Source: Foetidibacter luteolus (GTDB taxonomy: Bacteria; Bacteroidota; Bacteroidia; Chitinophagales; Chitinophagaceae). Taken from it: a stretch of 64,000 nt of DNA. The notes under the pieces are model-generated. The model searched no databases. It had not been told where the DNA came from and saw only the letters and a program-made list of their open reading frames with translations. The DNA is taken from NCBI RefSeq assembly GCF_009650435.1, contig NZ_VVIP01000035.1:62001-126000 (forward strand), given 5' to 3'. How positions within the stretch are numbered: position 1 is the first letter of the stretch; the number at the start of each line of letters is the position of its first letter. This document shows positions 1 to 7,621 of the stretch, piece by piece. The position numbers and the translations under genes were made by a program.

Positions 1-227
1 TCAAAACTAAAGAAAGTGGTTACTTCTATACCATCTATTATTTTATAAAACCTGAAGCTGCCTTTTGTTATAAAGTAAATTTCGCCGGCGGGTTTTCCTT
101 CTGTAACAAGCTGTTGTTTTTTAAGGCAGATTTTAACAGTAAGCCGCTGCCGCATATCCTGCCATGCTTCTTCGCCCATCTGCATTTGCAGCATGAATAT
201 TTGTAAAGCGCTGTATTTGTTGTCCAT
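1..227 (-). CDS. Crp/Fnr-family regulator, N-terminal part (cut by window edge)
   Basis: The first 75 codons are visible; the rest lies beyond the left edge. The protein begins MDNKYSALQIF and continues into a beta-roll typical of a cyclic-nucleotide-binding (Crp/Fnr) domain: the stretch around residues 39-60 reads as QLVTEGKPAGEIYFITKGSF, the usual turn-and-strand pattern that ends in a G-S-F motif. Proteins of this family sense a small ligand or redox state with this domain and bind DNA with a C-terminal helix-turn-helix, which cannot be seen here. In Bacteroidota many such proteins are stand-alone regulators. The start is the only ATG that keeps the domain and leaves no overlap with the next gene upstream. 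The target is unknown. Confidence 0.7.
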   Translation of the reverse strand, partial: MDNKYSALQIFMLQMQMGEEAWQDMRQRLTVKICLKKQQLVTEGKPAGEIYFITKGSFRFYKIIDGIEVTTFFSF

Positions 228-265
228 CAGGTAAAAAGCTTTTCTTAAAAGCTACCGCAGCATGC

Positions 266-442
266 TTATGAAAGAATTTTTTTCCTGGTTACGATTTTCT
301 TTCGTGGGCTTGCAGGATATTTTTGGAGGTGCTTTAGTTTATACTCCCTGATGAACTCACTAATTGCGTTTCGTTCTTTATCATTCAAGGGTTTACTTTT
401 TATTATAAAGTCAACGCCTTCTGGTTCTTTTATGTATCCCAT
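266..442 (-). CDS. 58-aa protein paired with a GNAT-like protein
   Basis: A short frame of 58 codons starts at an ATG only 6 bases after the stop of the GNAT-like gene, so the two are almost certainly co-transcribed and probably translationally coupled. The N-terminal part (MGYIKEPEGVDFIIKS) is followed by an acidic/basic helix (LNDKERNAISEFIREYK) and a lysine- and arginine-rich tail. I recognise no named domain. From memory, very similar small proteins starting MGYIKEPxGVDF occur next to the same kind of GNAT-like gene in many Bacteroidota, which argues it is real. It could be an antitoxin-like partner or a small regulator; there is no ribbon-helix-helix signature of the known DUF1778 antitoxins of GNAT toxins. 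Confidence 0.65.
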   Translation of the reverse strand: MGYIKEPEGVDFIIKSKPLNDKERNAISEFIREYKLKHLQKYPASPRKKIVTRKKILS

Positions 443-448
443 TTTAGC

Positions 449-976
449 CTAATTTTTAAAATACCTGTTAACTAAGATTTGAGAAGCTTCTGTTGTTATT
501 ATCATTCTCTGCCCTCCAAAATGATATGCTCTCAAACTTTTAACATAGTGATTAATCAATTTTGTTTTTGCATCAAACGCAACAAAACCATCAAAGCCTT
601 TTTGAAACGAAAGCCTGCATGCATACGCTACCAAATTTCCTGCCACCCCTTCATATAACTTTGTTTTTCCTACATTGAAAGGAGCACTTTCAACCAAGTT
701 CATGAAAATATGGTCAGCTTCAATACTTATGCTTAGCAAACCTTGAATAATGTCCGGATTATTTACAATGGTAAGCTTGTAAACCTCCCTGGAATAGTCT
801 GATAACTCAGTTTTCCAGTTGAATAGCCATCTATTCTTCTTTGTAATAGTCTTCAAATCCTTCAGCACCAATAAACTCACTTCAGTTTGAAAACTATCCC
901 CTGAAATAGTATTTTGAATGGAATTCGTCAGCCTGTCAATTCTAAAACTTTGTAACGCCCCTCTTTTCATAATCAT
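449..976 (-). CDS. GNAT-fold acetyltransferase-like protein
   Basis: A 175-residue protein whose second half has the look of a GNAT fold: a beta-strand ending in the VESAPFNVG segment (residues 95-103), then YEGVAGNLVAYAC (108-120) in the place of the acetyl-CoA-binding loop and helix, a G-F-D-G-F-V-A-F strand (127-134), and a helix NHYVKSLRAYHFGG (142-155) where GNATs have the FYxxxGF segment. The canonical Q/RxxGxG/A is only partly kept (YEGVAGN), so activity is uncertain. It may start at Met1 or at Met3. It is followed 6 bases later by the 58-aa gene, an arrangement like a two-gene toxin-antitoxin operon, but toxin activity is inference only. Confidence 0.6.
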   Translation of the reverse strand: MIMKRGALQSFRIDRLTNSIQNTISGDSFQTEVSLLVLKDLKTITKKNRWLFNWKTELSDYSREVYKLTIVNNPDIIQGLLSISIEADHIFMNLVESAPFNVGKTKLYEGVAGNLVAYACRLSFQKGFDGFVAFDAKTKLINHYVKSLRAYHFGGQRMIITTEASQILVNRYFKN

Positions 977-1018
977 TGCTAATTTACAAACGTTTTAGAA
1001 CATTTACTTTTCCCCATA

Positions 1019-2107
1019 TCATCTATCCCCGCTTGTTAACGCATATACGGCAAACGATGCCAGCCAATGCTCGCCCATATAATCGCCGCTGGCCACATGC
1101 GGCAAGGCAGATTCTATATGTTTATTGGCAAGTTGTAATAAGGCTGTTTTACCGGCCCCGGCATGCTCCGCTATACCATACAGGCACCAGGCCCGGCTTA
1201 GGTTAAGGCCATCCAGGTGCACCAGTTTGCCATCGCTGCGGTCAATCACCTGGCCCGGCTGCAGGTTAACGGCGGTATTAAACAGTTGTGGTAAAAAAGC
1301 TTTTATCCATTTTTGATAGGCAGCGGCAGGCAACACACGCCACATTAAATCGGCTTCTTCCAGGCAGGGACTTAAAAAATCATTACCGCCCGGCTCCCAA
1401 CTTAGCGGGCAGGCCTTATCACGGTAATAAAAACGCATAGCAGCAGTTTTAATGGCCAATTGCAGAGAATCATCTTTTACCTGGGCGGCATAATCCCATG
1501 CCAGGCGCAAACCAAAGGCCAGGTTAGAGTGTTCGCCAACGCGTATAGGATAAACAAGTTTTTTAAGATAGGCTATATAAGCCCCCGAAAAGTATTGCGC
1601 CAATGGCTGCAGGTTAGCTGATAGCTGTTTGCCCAGGCTGTCATTCCAGGTAAGTAATTCAGCCTGCAATTGCAACAGCCAGCCCCAGCCATAGGTGCGT
1701 TCCAGGCCGCGGTTATCTTTTTGCTGAAAAATTTTCAACTCGGTTTGAATATTGGCCGCTGATAAATTTTCAGAAAGTTTTTGCTTTATGATAGCTGCTT
1801 CCGGCAGAGAAGGAAAAAGCTTTAGCAAGCGCACCAGCATCCAATGGCCATGTACGCTGGAATGCCAGTCGAAACACCCGTAAAAAGCCGGATGATAAGC
1901 TTTGGGTTTTGCAATTAAAGAAGTGTCTGTATATGTAATTCCTGTTTTGTACGGAAACTCCTGCTGCATGCAGCGCAGCGGCAGTTGGGCAAAATGCGAA
2001 GCGCCGGTTTGAGTTAATGTAAACCTGAGGTTTTGAATACTGTAATGTTGCTGTGCTTTTAATAATAGCGAAAGGAAAAAACAAAGAACCGTAAGAACGA
2101 TGCGCAT
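1019..2107 (-). CDS. DUF2891 family exported protein
   Basis: A 362-residue protein with an N-terminal signal peptide (MRIVLTVLCFFLSLLLKAQQ, cleavage probably after KAQ) and the DUF2891 hallmark around residues 73-90: HPAFYGCFDWHSSVHGHWML. The body is alpha-helical and rich in tryptophan and histidine (WGWLLQLQAELLTW, LAFGLRLAWDYA, GEHWLASFAVYAL), which resembles an alpha/alpha-toroid fold. Biochemical function of the family is not known to me; a hydrolase or lyase role in the periplasm is a guess. It is separated from the GNAT-like gene by about 40 bases and points the same way. Upstream lies 396 bp of repeat-rich intergenic DNA, so it probably has its own promoter. Confidence 0.8.
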   Translation of the reverse strand: MRIVLTVLCFFLSLLLKAQQHYSIQNLRFTLTQTGASHFAQLPLRCMQQEFPYKTGITYTDTSLIAKPKAYHPAFYGCFDWHSSVHGHWMLVRLLKLFPSLPEAAIIKQKLSENLSAANIQTELKIFQQKDNRGLERTYGWGWLLQLQAELLTWNDSLGKQLSANLQPLAQYFSGAYIAYLKKLVYPIRVGEHSNLAFGLRLAWDYAAQVKDDSLQLAIKTAAMRFYYRDKACPLSWEPGGNDFLSPCLEEADLMWRVLPAAAYQKWIKAFLPQLFNTAVNLQPGQVIDRSDGKLVHLDGLNLSRAWCLYGIAEHAGAGKTALLQLANKHIESALPHVASGDYMGEHWLASFAVYALTSGDR

Positions 2108-2250
2108 GCTTTTTATTTATAAAGATAACCCTGTATTGATGTGCCACCCACAAAAGATTTTGCCGCAAGGCAATGCTTTGAGTCACCTGTATGCAAGTGC
2201 ATTACCAACATGACTACGGATTAAAGCTGAAGAGAAATCCTTCCGCTGAA

Positions 2251-2394
2251 GGGCAGCCGGACAATTTCATTGAGTTAAGGAAACGAATGTCAGGTTGAGC
2301 TTGTGGAAACCGGGTTATGCAACTTGCTTTTTCACGAATCCGCCTTCGACAAGCTCAGGCTGACAGCTTAACTTAATGACATTGGGCAGCCGGA
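2251..2394. repeat. MITE-like inverted repeat with 11-bp flanking direct repeats
   Basis: Left arm 2262-2279 and 2288-2308, right arm 2345-2365 and 2367-2384, pair at 16/18 and 18/21 positions. The inner arms carry a CTTCGACAAGCTCAGG-type core, a motif I know as a widespread bacterial intergenic repeat. The direct repeat GGGCAGCCGGA flanks it at 2251-2261 and 2384-2394, as a target duplication would. Together with the degenerate R1 copy at 2391-2462 this accounts for most of the 396-bp gap between DUF2891 (start 2107) and the EEP gene; nothing coding is seen there. Confidence 0.65.
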
Positions 2395-2462
2395 TAGGAG
2401 TGGAAACCCCGCTGAAGGCACTGTGCAATTGCCCTGTGGCGGAGTTGCAACGGATAGCCGGA
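2391..2462 (+). repeat. R1 dispersed repeat, degenerate copy
   Basis: Diverged copy of the R1 family: GGATAGGAGTGGAAACCCCG, then a GTGGCGGAGT segment and CGGATAGCCGG in the right order and spacing. The last part of R1 (CCCC-hairpin and CACGCC end) is missing. Confidence 0.5.
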
Positions 2463-2503
2463 ACTAATGCTGCGCAGCGTTATAAAGCACCCGGCCCCAA
2501 ATA

Positions 2504-3619
2504 CTAAACATTCAATATCGCATTCATTTTTGTTTCAAGGTACACCTGCGAAAAATCCGTTTCAAACTCTACCCACATGGGCAGGTGGTCGCTCATCTGA
2601 TAGGTACGCCAGCGGCCGTAGTACGTACTGTCAGGCGCTTTGGCGCCTTCTTTTTTAGCCTCTTTCATGCTTTGCAGGTAATGGTCAAAATCTTCTTTTT
2701 TAAATACATGCTCAAAAAAATCAAAGATGCCGGCCTTGCCATGCTTTACATTACTGATGTTTTTATTGGCATTGTATACAATCTGGTCGTAAAATTTATC
2801 CCTCTTAACGTTGGAGCCCAGGTTTATCTTCAGCAGCGCATCGGGGATTTTAAAATCCGTTTTATCTGTAAGGGCTTTAAAGGTATCGTTGGTACGGTCT
2901 ATAATGTTGAAATCGCCCAGCAAAATAAAATTCTGCCTGTCCCAAAAATCATCGTCGCCGCTGTATTTGTTTTCATCAACCGCACGTTTTTTAAAGAACA
3001 TGGCTACATCTTTTATTTCACGCACCCGTTCTGAAAGGTCTTTGTCATCGCCATATAAAATGTGAACAGTGCACAGGTAAAATTTAAACCAGCCAGATTG
3101 AAAAGATACCAGGTAGGGCGTTCTGTAAAACTGCGCTACCGGTTCTGTTTTTGTGGTGGTTTTATCGCTCCCCTCAATTTTCTCTTTTGTTGTTTTGGGT
3201 GGCAACACAATTTCGCCGGCTATGTTGCAAAAACGCACTTTACGGCTGTCGTATAAAAAAGCCATACGCTCACCATTGCCGGCACGGCCAGCGGTAACAT
3301 CAGACACAAGATAATTCCAGTGCCAGCCCAATATGTTCTTCAGGCGGCGCAGGGCTTGCAGGTCTTCACGAACTTCCTGTATGGCCACAAGGTCAAAGTG
3401 CGAAACAATTTCCGCCATGTAGTAATACACTTCCGGCAGGCGCGGCCCGTAAGTGGCACGTTCAAACTCCCTGATATTCCAGGTAGCGAGGATAAAATTT
3501 TTATCAGTCGTTTTCTGCGGTATTGTATTGCCTAAAACAGTTTTAAGCGTAAGCAACCTTTCAATAACATAAGCCTTATCAATACCTGGCTCTTTTTCGA
3601 GTTTACTGTAGTCTGGCAT
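2504..3619 (-). CDS. Endonuclease/exonuclease/phosphatase (EEP) family protein
   Basis: A 371-residue EEP-fold metal-dependent phosphodiesterase. The family's ordered motifs are visible: ATWNIREF (N of motif I), AIQEVRED (catalytic Glu for Mg2+), an LLGDFNI motif (Asp and Asn), and SDHLPMWVEF near the C-terminus (catalytic Asp-His). No signal peptide is present, so it is probably cytoplasmic. Relatives cut DNA, RNA or inositol phosphates; the substrate here is unknown. The frame stays open upstream as far as 3841, but that stretch runs through a dispersed repeat (R2) and a CCCCTAAAGGGG element, so I take the ATG at 3619 (MPDYSKLEKE) as the start. The genes on both sides point the same way without obvious functional linkage. 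Confidence 0.85.
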   Translation of the reverse strand: MPDYSKLEKEPGIDKAYVIERLLTLKTVLGNTIPQKTTDKNFILATWNIREFERATYGPRLPEVYYYMAEIVSHFDLVAIQEVREDLQALRRLKNILGWHWNYLVSDVTAGRAGNGERMAFLYDSRKVRFCNIAGEIVLPPKTTKEKIEGSDKTTTKTEPVAQFYRTPYLVSFQSGWFKFYLCTVHILYGDDKDLSERVREIKDVAMFFKKRAVDENKYSGDDDFWDRQNFILLGDFNIIDRTNDTFKALTDKTDFKIPDALLKINLGSNVKRDKFYDQIVYNANKNISNVKHGKAGIFDFFEHVFKKEDFDHYLQSMKEAKKEGAKAPDSTYYGRWRTYQMSDHLPMWVEFETDFSQVYLETKMNAILNV

Positions 3620-3743
3620 GAGATGGAGTTTAAAGGATACAGCAGTAAAATACAAATCTTTTGGCCGTAGTGCAAAGCAGAAAAATTTAATTTTTACGGG
3701 CCCGGCGGAAGGAATACCCCCATCCCCTAAAGGGGGGTTATTA

Positions 3744-3799
3744 TGGGCCCGGCAGGAGGAACAATAATTAAGCGTTCCTTGCGTCGCACTCTTGTACTG
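3744..3799 (-). repeat. R2 dispersed repeat, partial copy
   Basis: Read on the minus strand: TACAAGAGTGCGACGCAAGG, then a TTGTTCCTCCTGCCGGGCCC end. A second copy of only the CCGCCGGGCCC end lies at 3698-3714, and a CCCCTAAAGGGG element at 3722-3737. It fills the gap between the deacetylase-like gene and the EEP gene. Related copies: 29420-29470 and 48993-49043. Confidence 0.65.
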
Positions 3800-3841
3800 C
3801 ATAACTATATGCAGCAAGGCATCCGTTGCTACCCTTAACAA

Positions 3842-5137
3842 TTAGGTACGAATAAAAAAATGCCGCTTCATAAAACCTTCATACATCTGCCGCCAGGGCA
3901 GCCACTGCTTTTGCAACGTAAGAAAATGATTGTGAAAAATGGTAACCAGGTGGCCCTGTACCTGCCGGGTTATAAGGTAGTAGTGCTCTAATTCTTCCGC
4001 TGCTTCAGGTGCAGACAAGTGTTGCTCAAAAAAAGCATTGGCATCCATAAAGCAAAAAGGATGTACCAGCAATTGAGTTTGTTTTTCCGCGGCAAGGTTG
4101 TACCAAAAAAAAGGCCTTGCCACAGAAGCCCTGAAGCCATTGACGGCGCCATAACCCATAGAGTAATCTTCAGTTATGCCGTGCTGCAATAATGTTTGGT
4201 ATGTGCCGGGTAAGTTCATCCTGATGTAATGCTGACGGCTTTTGGTAATACCACATCCGGCATAACCGCTTAACAGGTTTATTTCCTGTTGCAGCAGGGT
4301 ACTATCATCACCGCTTTGCCAGGATGGATGAATGCCGGTAACATTGTGTTTGACGGTTGCCTTAATCAACAATTGCATGGCCGTTGATTGCGGGCTGATG
4401 TTCTTATCATAACCCTTTCTTTTAGCGGCCACAAGGAAGAAATACAAAGGCTTCAGGTTATACTCCGCATGTAATGCATCCAGCCAGGCAAAAGTGTCAA
4501 AAGGGTCATCATTTTTTACAAGCGTATTTAACCAGCGCTGCACAGCATTTGCATTACCGGAAACAACATCCTTAGCCACTCCGGCTAACTGCTGCAAAAT
4601 GTTTTTGCCTTTGTATTTGTAAGCTATGTCAACATCGTAGGAAGGTGTAAAATTGAAATCTCTTTCCACCGGCTGATAGAAAGGAAACTGCTGTTGTAAT
4701 AAATTGTTTAGATGCTGCAGCCATAAATCAACCAGTGGCAAATGCAAAAAGCCTTCTTTAAAAGCAAGGCTTTGCGTATGCGCAAAACGGCCATATTCAT
4801 CTTTAACATGTGGCAGGTATTCTTCATAACGCGTAACCAGGTAAAAAGCGGCAGCTAAAATATCAAAAGGCACGTCACCTTCTGTTGCAAAAAAAGAGGT
4901 AAGGCCCTGCCATTGAAAACATGTTATTTGCTGCGGTTGAAGCCCTTGCTGCTGCAACAGGCCATGTGGTTTTACCCACAGGCTGCCGGCAATGCTACCG
5001 GTGGAGTAATTAATTTTTGCTTTACCGCTGCTGGTACAATGTTCTTTACTGCTAGTTAGCTCAATGTTATCACCGAACAGGAAAGCGGACACGTATTGCA
5101 ACCTTGTAGTAATATGTGGGGAATATATAAGCAGCAC
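3842..5137 (-). CDS. Polysaccharide deacetylase-like (NodB homology) protein
   Basis: A 431-residue protein of the Bacteroidota group annotated as polysaccharide deacetylase family with an extra N-terminal domain. The N-terminal half (residues 1-150) contains DILAAAFYLVTRYEEYLP, typical of that extra domain. The NodB-like part starts at FTPSYDVDIAYKYKG (about 167-181), where the aspartates would bind metal, and includes TGIHPSWQSGDD (about 270-281) as the second metal motif and a C-terminal NHF strand. No signal peptide is evident. Substrate (cell-surface glycan or a cytoplasmic sugar) is unknown. Upstream, at 5221-5375, sits an array of TCGACAT palindromes that may act as its control region. 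Confidence 0.7.
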   Translation of the reverse strand: MLLIYSPHITTRLQYVSAFLFGDNIELTSSKEHCTSSGKAKINYSTGSIAGSLWVKPHGLLQQQGLQPQQITCFQWQGLTSFFATEGDVPFDILAAAFYLVTRYEEYLPHVKDEYGRFAHTQSLAFKEGFLHLPLVDLWLQHLNNLLQQQFPFYQPVERDFNFTPSYDVDIAYKYKGKNILQQLAGVAKDVVSGNANAVQRWLNTLVKNDDPFDTFAWLDALHAEYNLKPLYFFLVAAKRKGYDKNISPQSTAMQLLIKATVKHNVTGIHPSWQSGDDSTLLQQEINLLSGYAGCGITKSRQHYIRMNLPGTYQTLLQHGITEDYSMGYGAVNGFRASVARPFFWYNLAAEKQTQLLVHPFCFMDANAFFEQHLSAPEAAEELEHYYLITRQVQGHLVTIFHNHFLTLQKQWLPWRQMYEGFMKRHFFIRT

Positions 5138-5220
5138 TTTGGAAAATTGCAGCAGGAAGTTACTTCCTCTTTCAATTGTTTAGTGAAAACCCTGGAAATG
5201 ATGTTGAAAAAACAAGAAAA

Positions 5221-5375
5221 ATTCGACATCAATCAATTTTCATGTCGAGTGATTCGACATAAAACGAAATTCGTGTCGAAAAAAGGATGAAAATTCGACA
5301 TCAACCAATTCTCATGTCGAGTGATTCGACATTAAATGAGATTCATGTCGAAAAAAGGTAAAATTTCGACATCAG
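5221..5375. repeat. Tandem 72-bp repeat of TCGACAT palindromes
   Basis: Two units (5221-5292 and 5293-5363) and the start of a third. Each unit holds four 7-8 bp half-sites in alternating orientation: TTCGACAT, ATGTCGAG, ATTCGACAT, then GTGTCGAA or ATGTCGAA, giving nine half-sites in about 150 bp. A near-perfect 19-bp palindrome ATGTCGAGTGATTCGACAT recurs at 5242-5260 and 5314-5332, exactly 72 bp apart. The array lies 84 bp upstream of the deacetylase-like start and 15 bp past the LutB stop. It may be an operator array or a set of hairpins; A-rich AAAAAAGG tails end each unit. Confidence 0.85.
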
Positions 5376-5389
5376 CTTTTAAAAATTGC

Positions 5390-6760
5390 TCAACCTTGCC
5401 TTTCTTTCCAAAGCTGGTTAAATGTTTTCTGACTGAAATTGAGTTTATCACGATGTTGCGCCCAGCCCTTAAAAACCAGGTTGACAACTTTACTTTTGAT
5501 GTTGCCATTAGCTGCGTTCATAAGCCCCCTGTTAAGGCTGGCCTGCTTCCAGGCTTTCCAGGCAAGGCGTTCTGCCAGGCTGCTGTTGCCCTTTACAACA
5601 GCTTCATGGCGGTTTTCCAGCAACAGTTCGTGCAGGTTAATTTTTACGGCGCATACTTCCGTACAGTTACCGCACAACGATGATGCATAGCTTAAATGTT
5701 TGTATTCCCCCACCCCCTTTAAATGGGGCGTTATTACACTGCCAATGGGCCCGCTGTAGGTAGTTTCGTAACTATGCCCTCCTATGTTTTTATATACAGG
5801 GCAGGCATTAAGGCAGGCGCCACAGCGTATGCAATACAAAGCCTGGCGGGCAGCGGTATTAGCCAGCAGGTTGGTACGGCCGTTATCGAGCAGTATTACA
5901 TACATTTCCTGCGGCCCGTCTGTTTCGTGGCTTTGCCTTGGCCCCGAAACAATCGTATTGTACACGGTAACTCTTTGCCCGGTACCATAAGTAGAGAGCA
6001 GGGGCCAGAAAAGGGCCAGATCCTGCATAGTTGGAATCACTTTTTCTATACCCACCACCACAATATGTGTTTTGGGCATAGAGCAGCTTAACCGGGCATT
6101 GCCTTCATTCTCAGTAACTGCAACCGCGCCTACATCGGCAATAATAAAATTGGCGCCTGTAACACCTACTTCAGCATGCCTGTATTTTTCCCGGAGTTTT
6201 TCACGGGCAACAAGGGTTAGCTCTTCCGGCGATAAGCCACCGGGCACACCCAGCTTATCCGCAAACAGCCTTGCCACATCTTCTTTACTTTTGTGCATGG
6301 CCGGCGTTACAATATGGTAAGGTGGTTCATTATCCAGTTGCTGTATATACTCTCCCAAATCCGTTTCCACACTCTCAATGCCATTTTGCTCCAGGTATTT
6401 GTTCAGGTGTATTTCCTCCGTAACCATGCTTTTGCTCTTCACCAGGGTCTTGCAGTTCTTCTCCCTGCAAATACGGCCGATTTCCTCCAGGGCGTCCTCC
6501 GCCGTTTCGGCCCACAGCACTGCAGCGCCACGTTCTGTAATCTTTTTTTCAAACTCTTCCAGGTAGCTATCCAGGTTTTCTATTGCCCGCCATTTGGCAT
6601 TTTTGGCCCTTTCACGTGCCATTGCCAGGTTTGCAAACTGCTGTTTGCCCTGCGGCACTGCAGCATTGTAACGGCCAATATTGAAATTGATTTTTTTCCG
6701 GTGGTCAAGGTCGGCAGCACGGATGGTGCTTTTGGCCATAAAAGAAGAAACGTTGCTCAT
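5390..6760 (-). CDS. lutB: Lactate utilization iron-sulfur protein LutB
   Basis: A 456-residue LutB/YkgF-type subunit of the LutABC L-lactate oxidase. The N-terminal LUD-like domain covers about residues 70-295, including GANFIIADVGAVAVTENEGN. The ferredoxin region has C310-x2-C313-x2-C316-x3-C320 and C363-x2-C366-x3-C370, ligands for 4Fe-4S clusters. The length is normal for LutB (about 460-480). In Bacillus subtilis lutA, lutB and lutC form an operon; here no lutA or lutC is adjacent, so partners must be elsewhere or the protein has another electron partner. The start may be Met1 or Met8 (MAKSTIR). It follows the DUF3109 gene by 47 bases, likely in one transcript. Confidence 0.9.
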   Translation of the reverse strand: MSNVSSFMAKSTIRAADLDHRKKINFNIGRYNAAVPQGKQQFANLAMARERAKNAKWRAIENLDSYLEEFEKKITERGAAVLWAETAEDALEEIGRICREKNCKTLVKSKSMVTEEIHLNKYLEQNGIESVETDLGEYIQQLDNEPPYHIVTPAMHKSKEDVARLFADKLGVPGGLSPEELTLVAREKLREKYRHAEVGVTGANFIIADVGAVAVTENEGNARLSCSMPKTHIVVVGIEKVIPTMQDLALFWPLLSTYGTGQRVTVYNTIVSGPRQSHETDGPQEMYVILLDNGRTNLLANTAARQALYCIRCGACLNACPVYKNIGGHSYETTYSGPIGSVITPHLKGVGEYKHLSYASSLCGNCTEVCAVKINLHELLLENRHEAVVKGNSSLAERLAWKAWKQASLNRGLMNAANGNIKSKVVNLVFKGWAQHRDKLNFSQKTFNQLWKERQG

Positions 6761-6807
6761 GAGGTGAGTAGTCAGTAGTAAGTAATGAGTGAGGCCCGGG
6801 AGAGCTT

Positions 6808-7407
6808 TTAACTTTCAGCCTCCGCGGTTTCTTTCATGTGGCGGGCTGTGGCATCCAATGCGGCATAAAAATCTTCGCCATATTTACGGGTAATGGCTTC
6901 CTTTAAAAAAATATATACCGGTACTTTTAGCTTTTTGCCCAGCTTGCAGGCAGCGCTGCACAAATCTTCCCGCGGCTCATAATTTACATATTCCATACCG
7001 GGGTCTTGTTTACTGTAACTTATCCTTATTGGGAACAGGTGGCAACTAACGGGCTTTTTCCAATCGATTTTACCATCGTAATAGGCCTGCTCTATACCAC
7101 ACTTGATAATCCCGTTTTCATCTCTTTTTCCATAAGCGCAAATGCCGCCATTGATGGTAGGTGTAACCCACCCGAAAGATGTGTCGTATAAATATTTACC
7201 CTGCCGTTTTATGGCCGTTATGCCCTCCGGCGTCATGTATTCTTTAATAATGTCGTAATACTCAATCAGCTTATCCAGCTCTTCTTTTTCAAGCGGGGCG
7301 CCGGCGTCGCCATCCTCGCAGCAGCCGCCTTTGCACCTGTTGAGGTCGCAGACAAACTGCTCTTCCACCACTTCGTCGCTAATAAGTTTGTTATCGATCG
7401 CTATCAT
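6808..7407 (-). CDS. DUF3109 family cysteine-rich protein
   Basis: A 199-residue protein with the DUF3109 cysteine pattern: C19 in FVCDLNRCKGGCCEDGDAG (C19, C24, C28, C29), then GGICAYG, IKCGIEQAY, PVSCHLFPIRI and EDLCSAACKLG. This is related to the YkgJ CxxCxxCC type, thought to bind an iron-sulfur cluster or zinc. No signal peptide is seen, so it is probably cytoplasmic. The exact role is unknown. It lies upstream of lutB with the same direction; shared transcription with another Fe-S protein is suggestive but does not prove a shared function. Confidence 0.85.
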   Translation of the reverse strand: MIAIDNKLISDEVVEEQFVCDLNRCKGGCCEDGDAGAPLEKEELDKLIEYYDIIKEYMTPEGITAIKRQGKYLYDTSFGWVTPTINGGICAYGKRDENGIIKCGIEQAYYDGKIDWKKPVSCHLFPIRISYSKQDPGMEYVNYEPREDLCSAACKLGKKLKVPVYIFLKEAITRKYGEDFYAALDATARHMKETAEAES

Positions 7408-7508
7408 ACTTAACCCCGGTTGTTTGTGTGCGAAGATAACATAATCTGCCGAAGGCTTCAGGCTGACGGGCTACAACCCGATAGTAAAAACGCAGGCTGG
7501 CCGCATTT

Positions 7509-7613
7509 GCGTGAGGGATTGCAGCGGATACCCCGGTGAGGCCATCGCAGCAGGGCTTTGTGCCGGAGTATGAGCGGAAAGCCCGACCCCTTGCGATAGC
7601 TTGGGGGCACGCC
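7509..7613 (+). repeat. R1 dispersed repeat, full copy A
   Basis: Best reference copy. It opens GCGTGAGGGATTGCAGCGG, carries GGGCTTT at 7553-7559 pairing with AAAGCCC at 7578-7584, then CCCC-TT-GC-GATA-GC-TT-GGGG, and closes CACGCC, which can pair with the opening GCGTG. It lies between the pcrA stop (9 bp away) and the DUF3109 start. Confidence 0.85.
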
Positions 7614-7621
7614 GTTACAAC

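Noticed and set aside
3620..3841. Upstream extension of the EEP gene by 74 codons
   Set aside because: The extension runs through an R2 fragment and a CCCCTAAAGGGG element and is unlike the family; ATG 3619 is the natural start.
5221..5375. Array of regularly spaced palindromic repeats, possibly CRISPR
   Set aside because: Only two and a bit 72-bp units; intervening bases are repeated as well, so there are no unique spacers, and no cas genes are near.
5704..5730. C-rich CCCCCACCCCCTT tract resembling the CCCCTAAAGGGG intergenic element
   Set aside because: It lies inside lutB and codes for the normal HLKGVGEYKH segment, so the similarity looks like chance.
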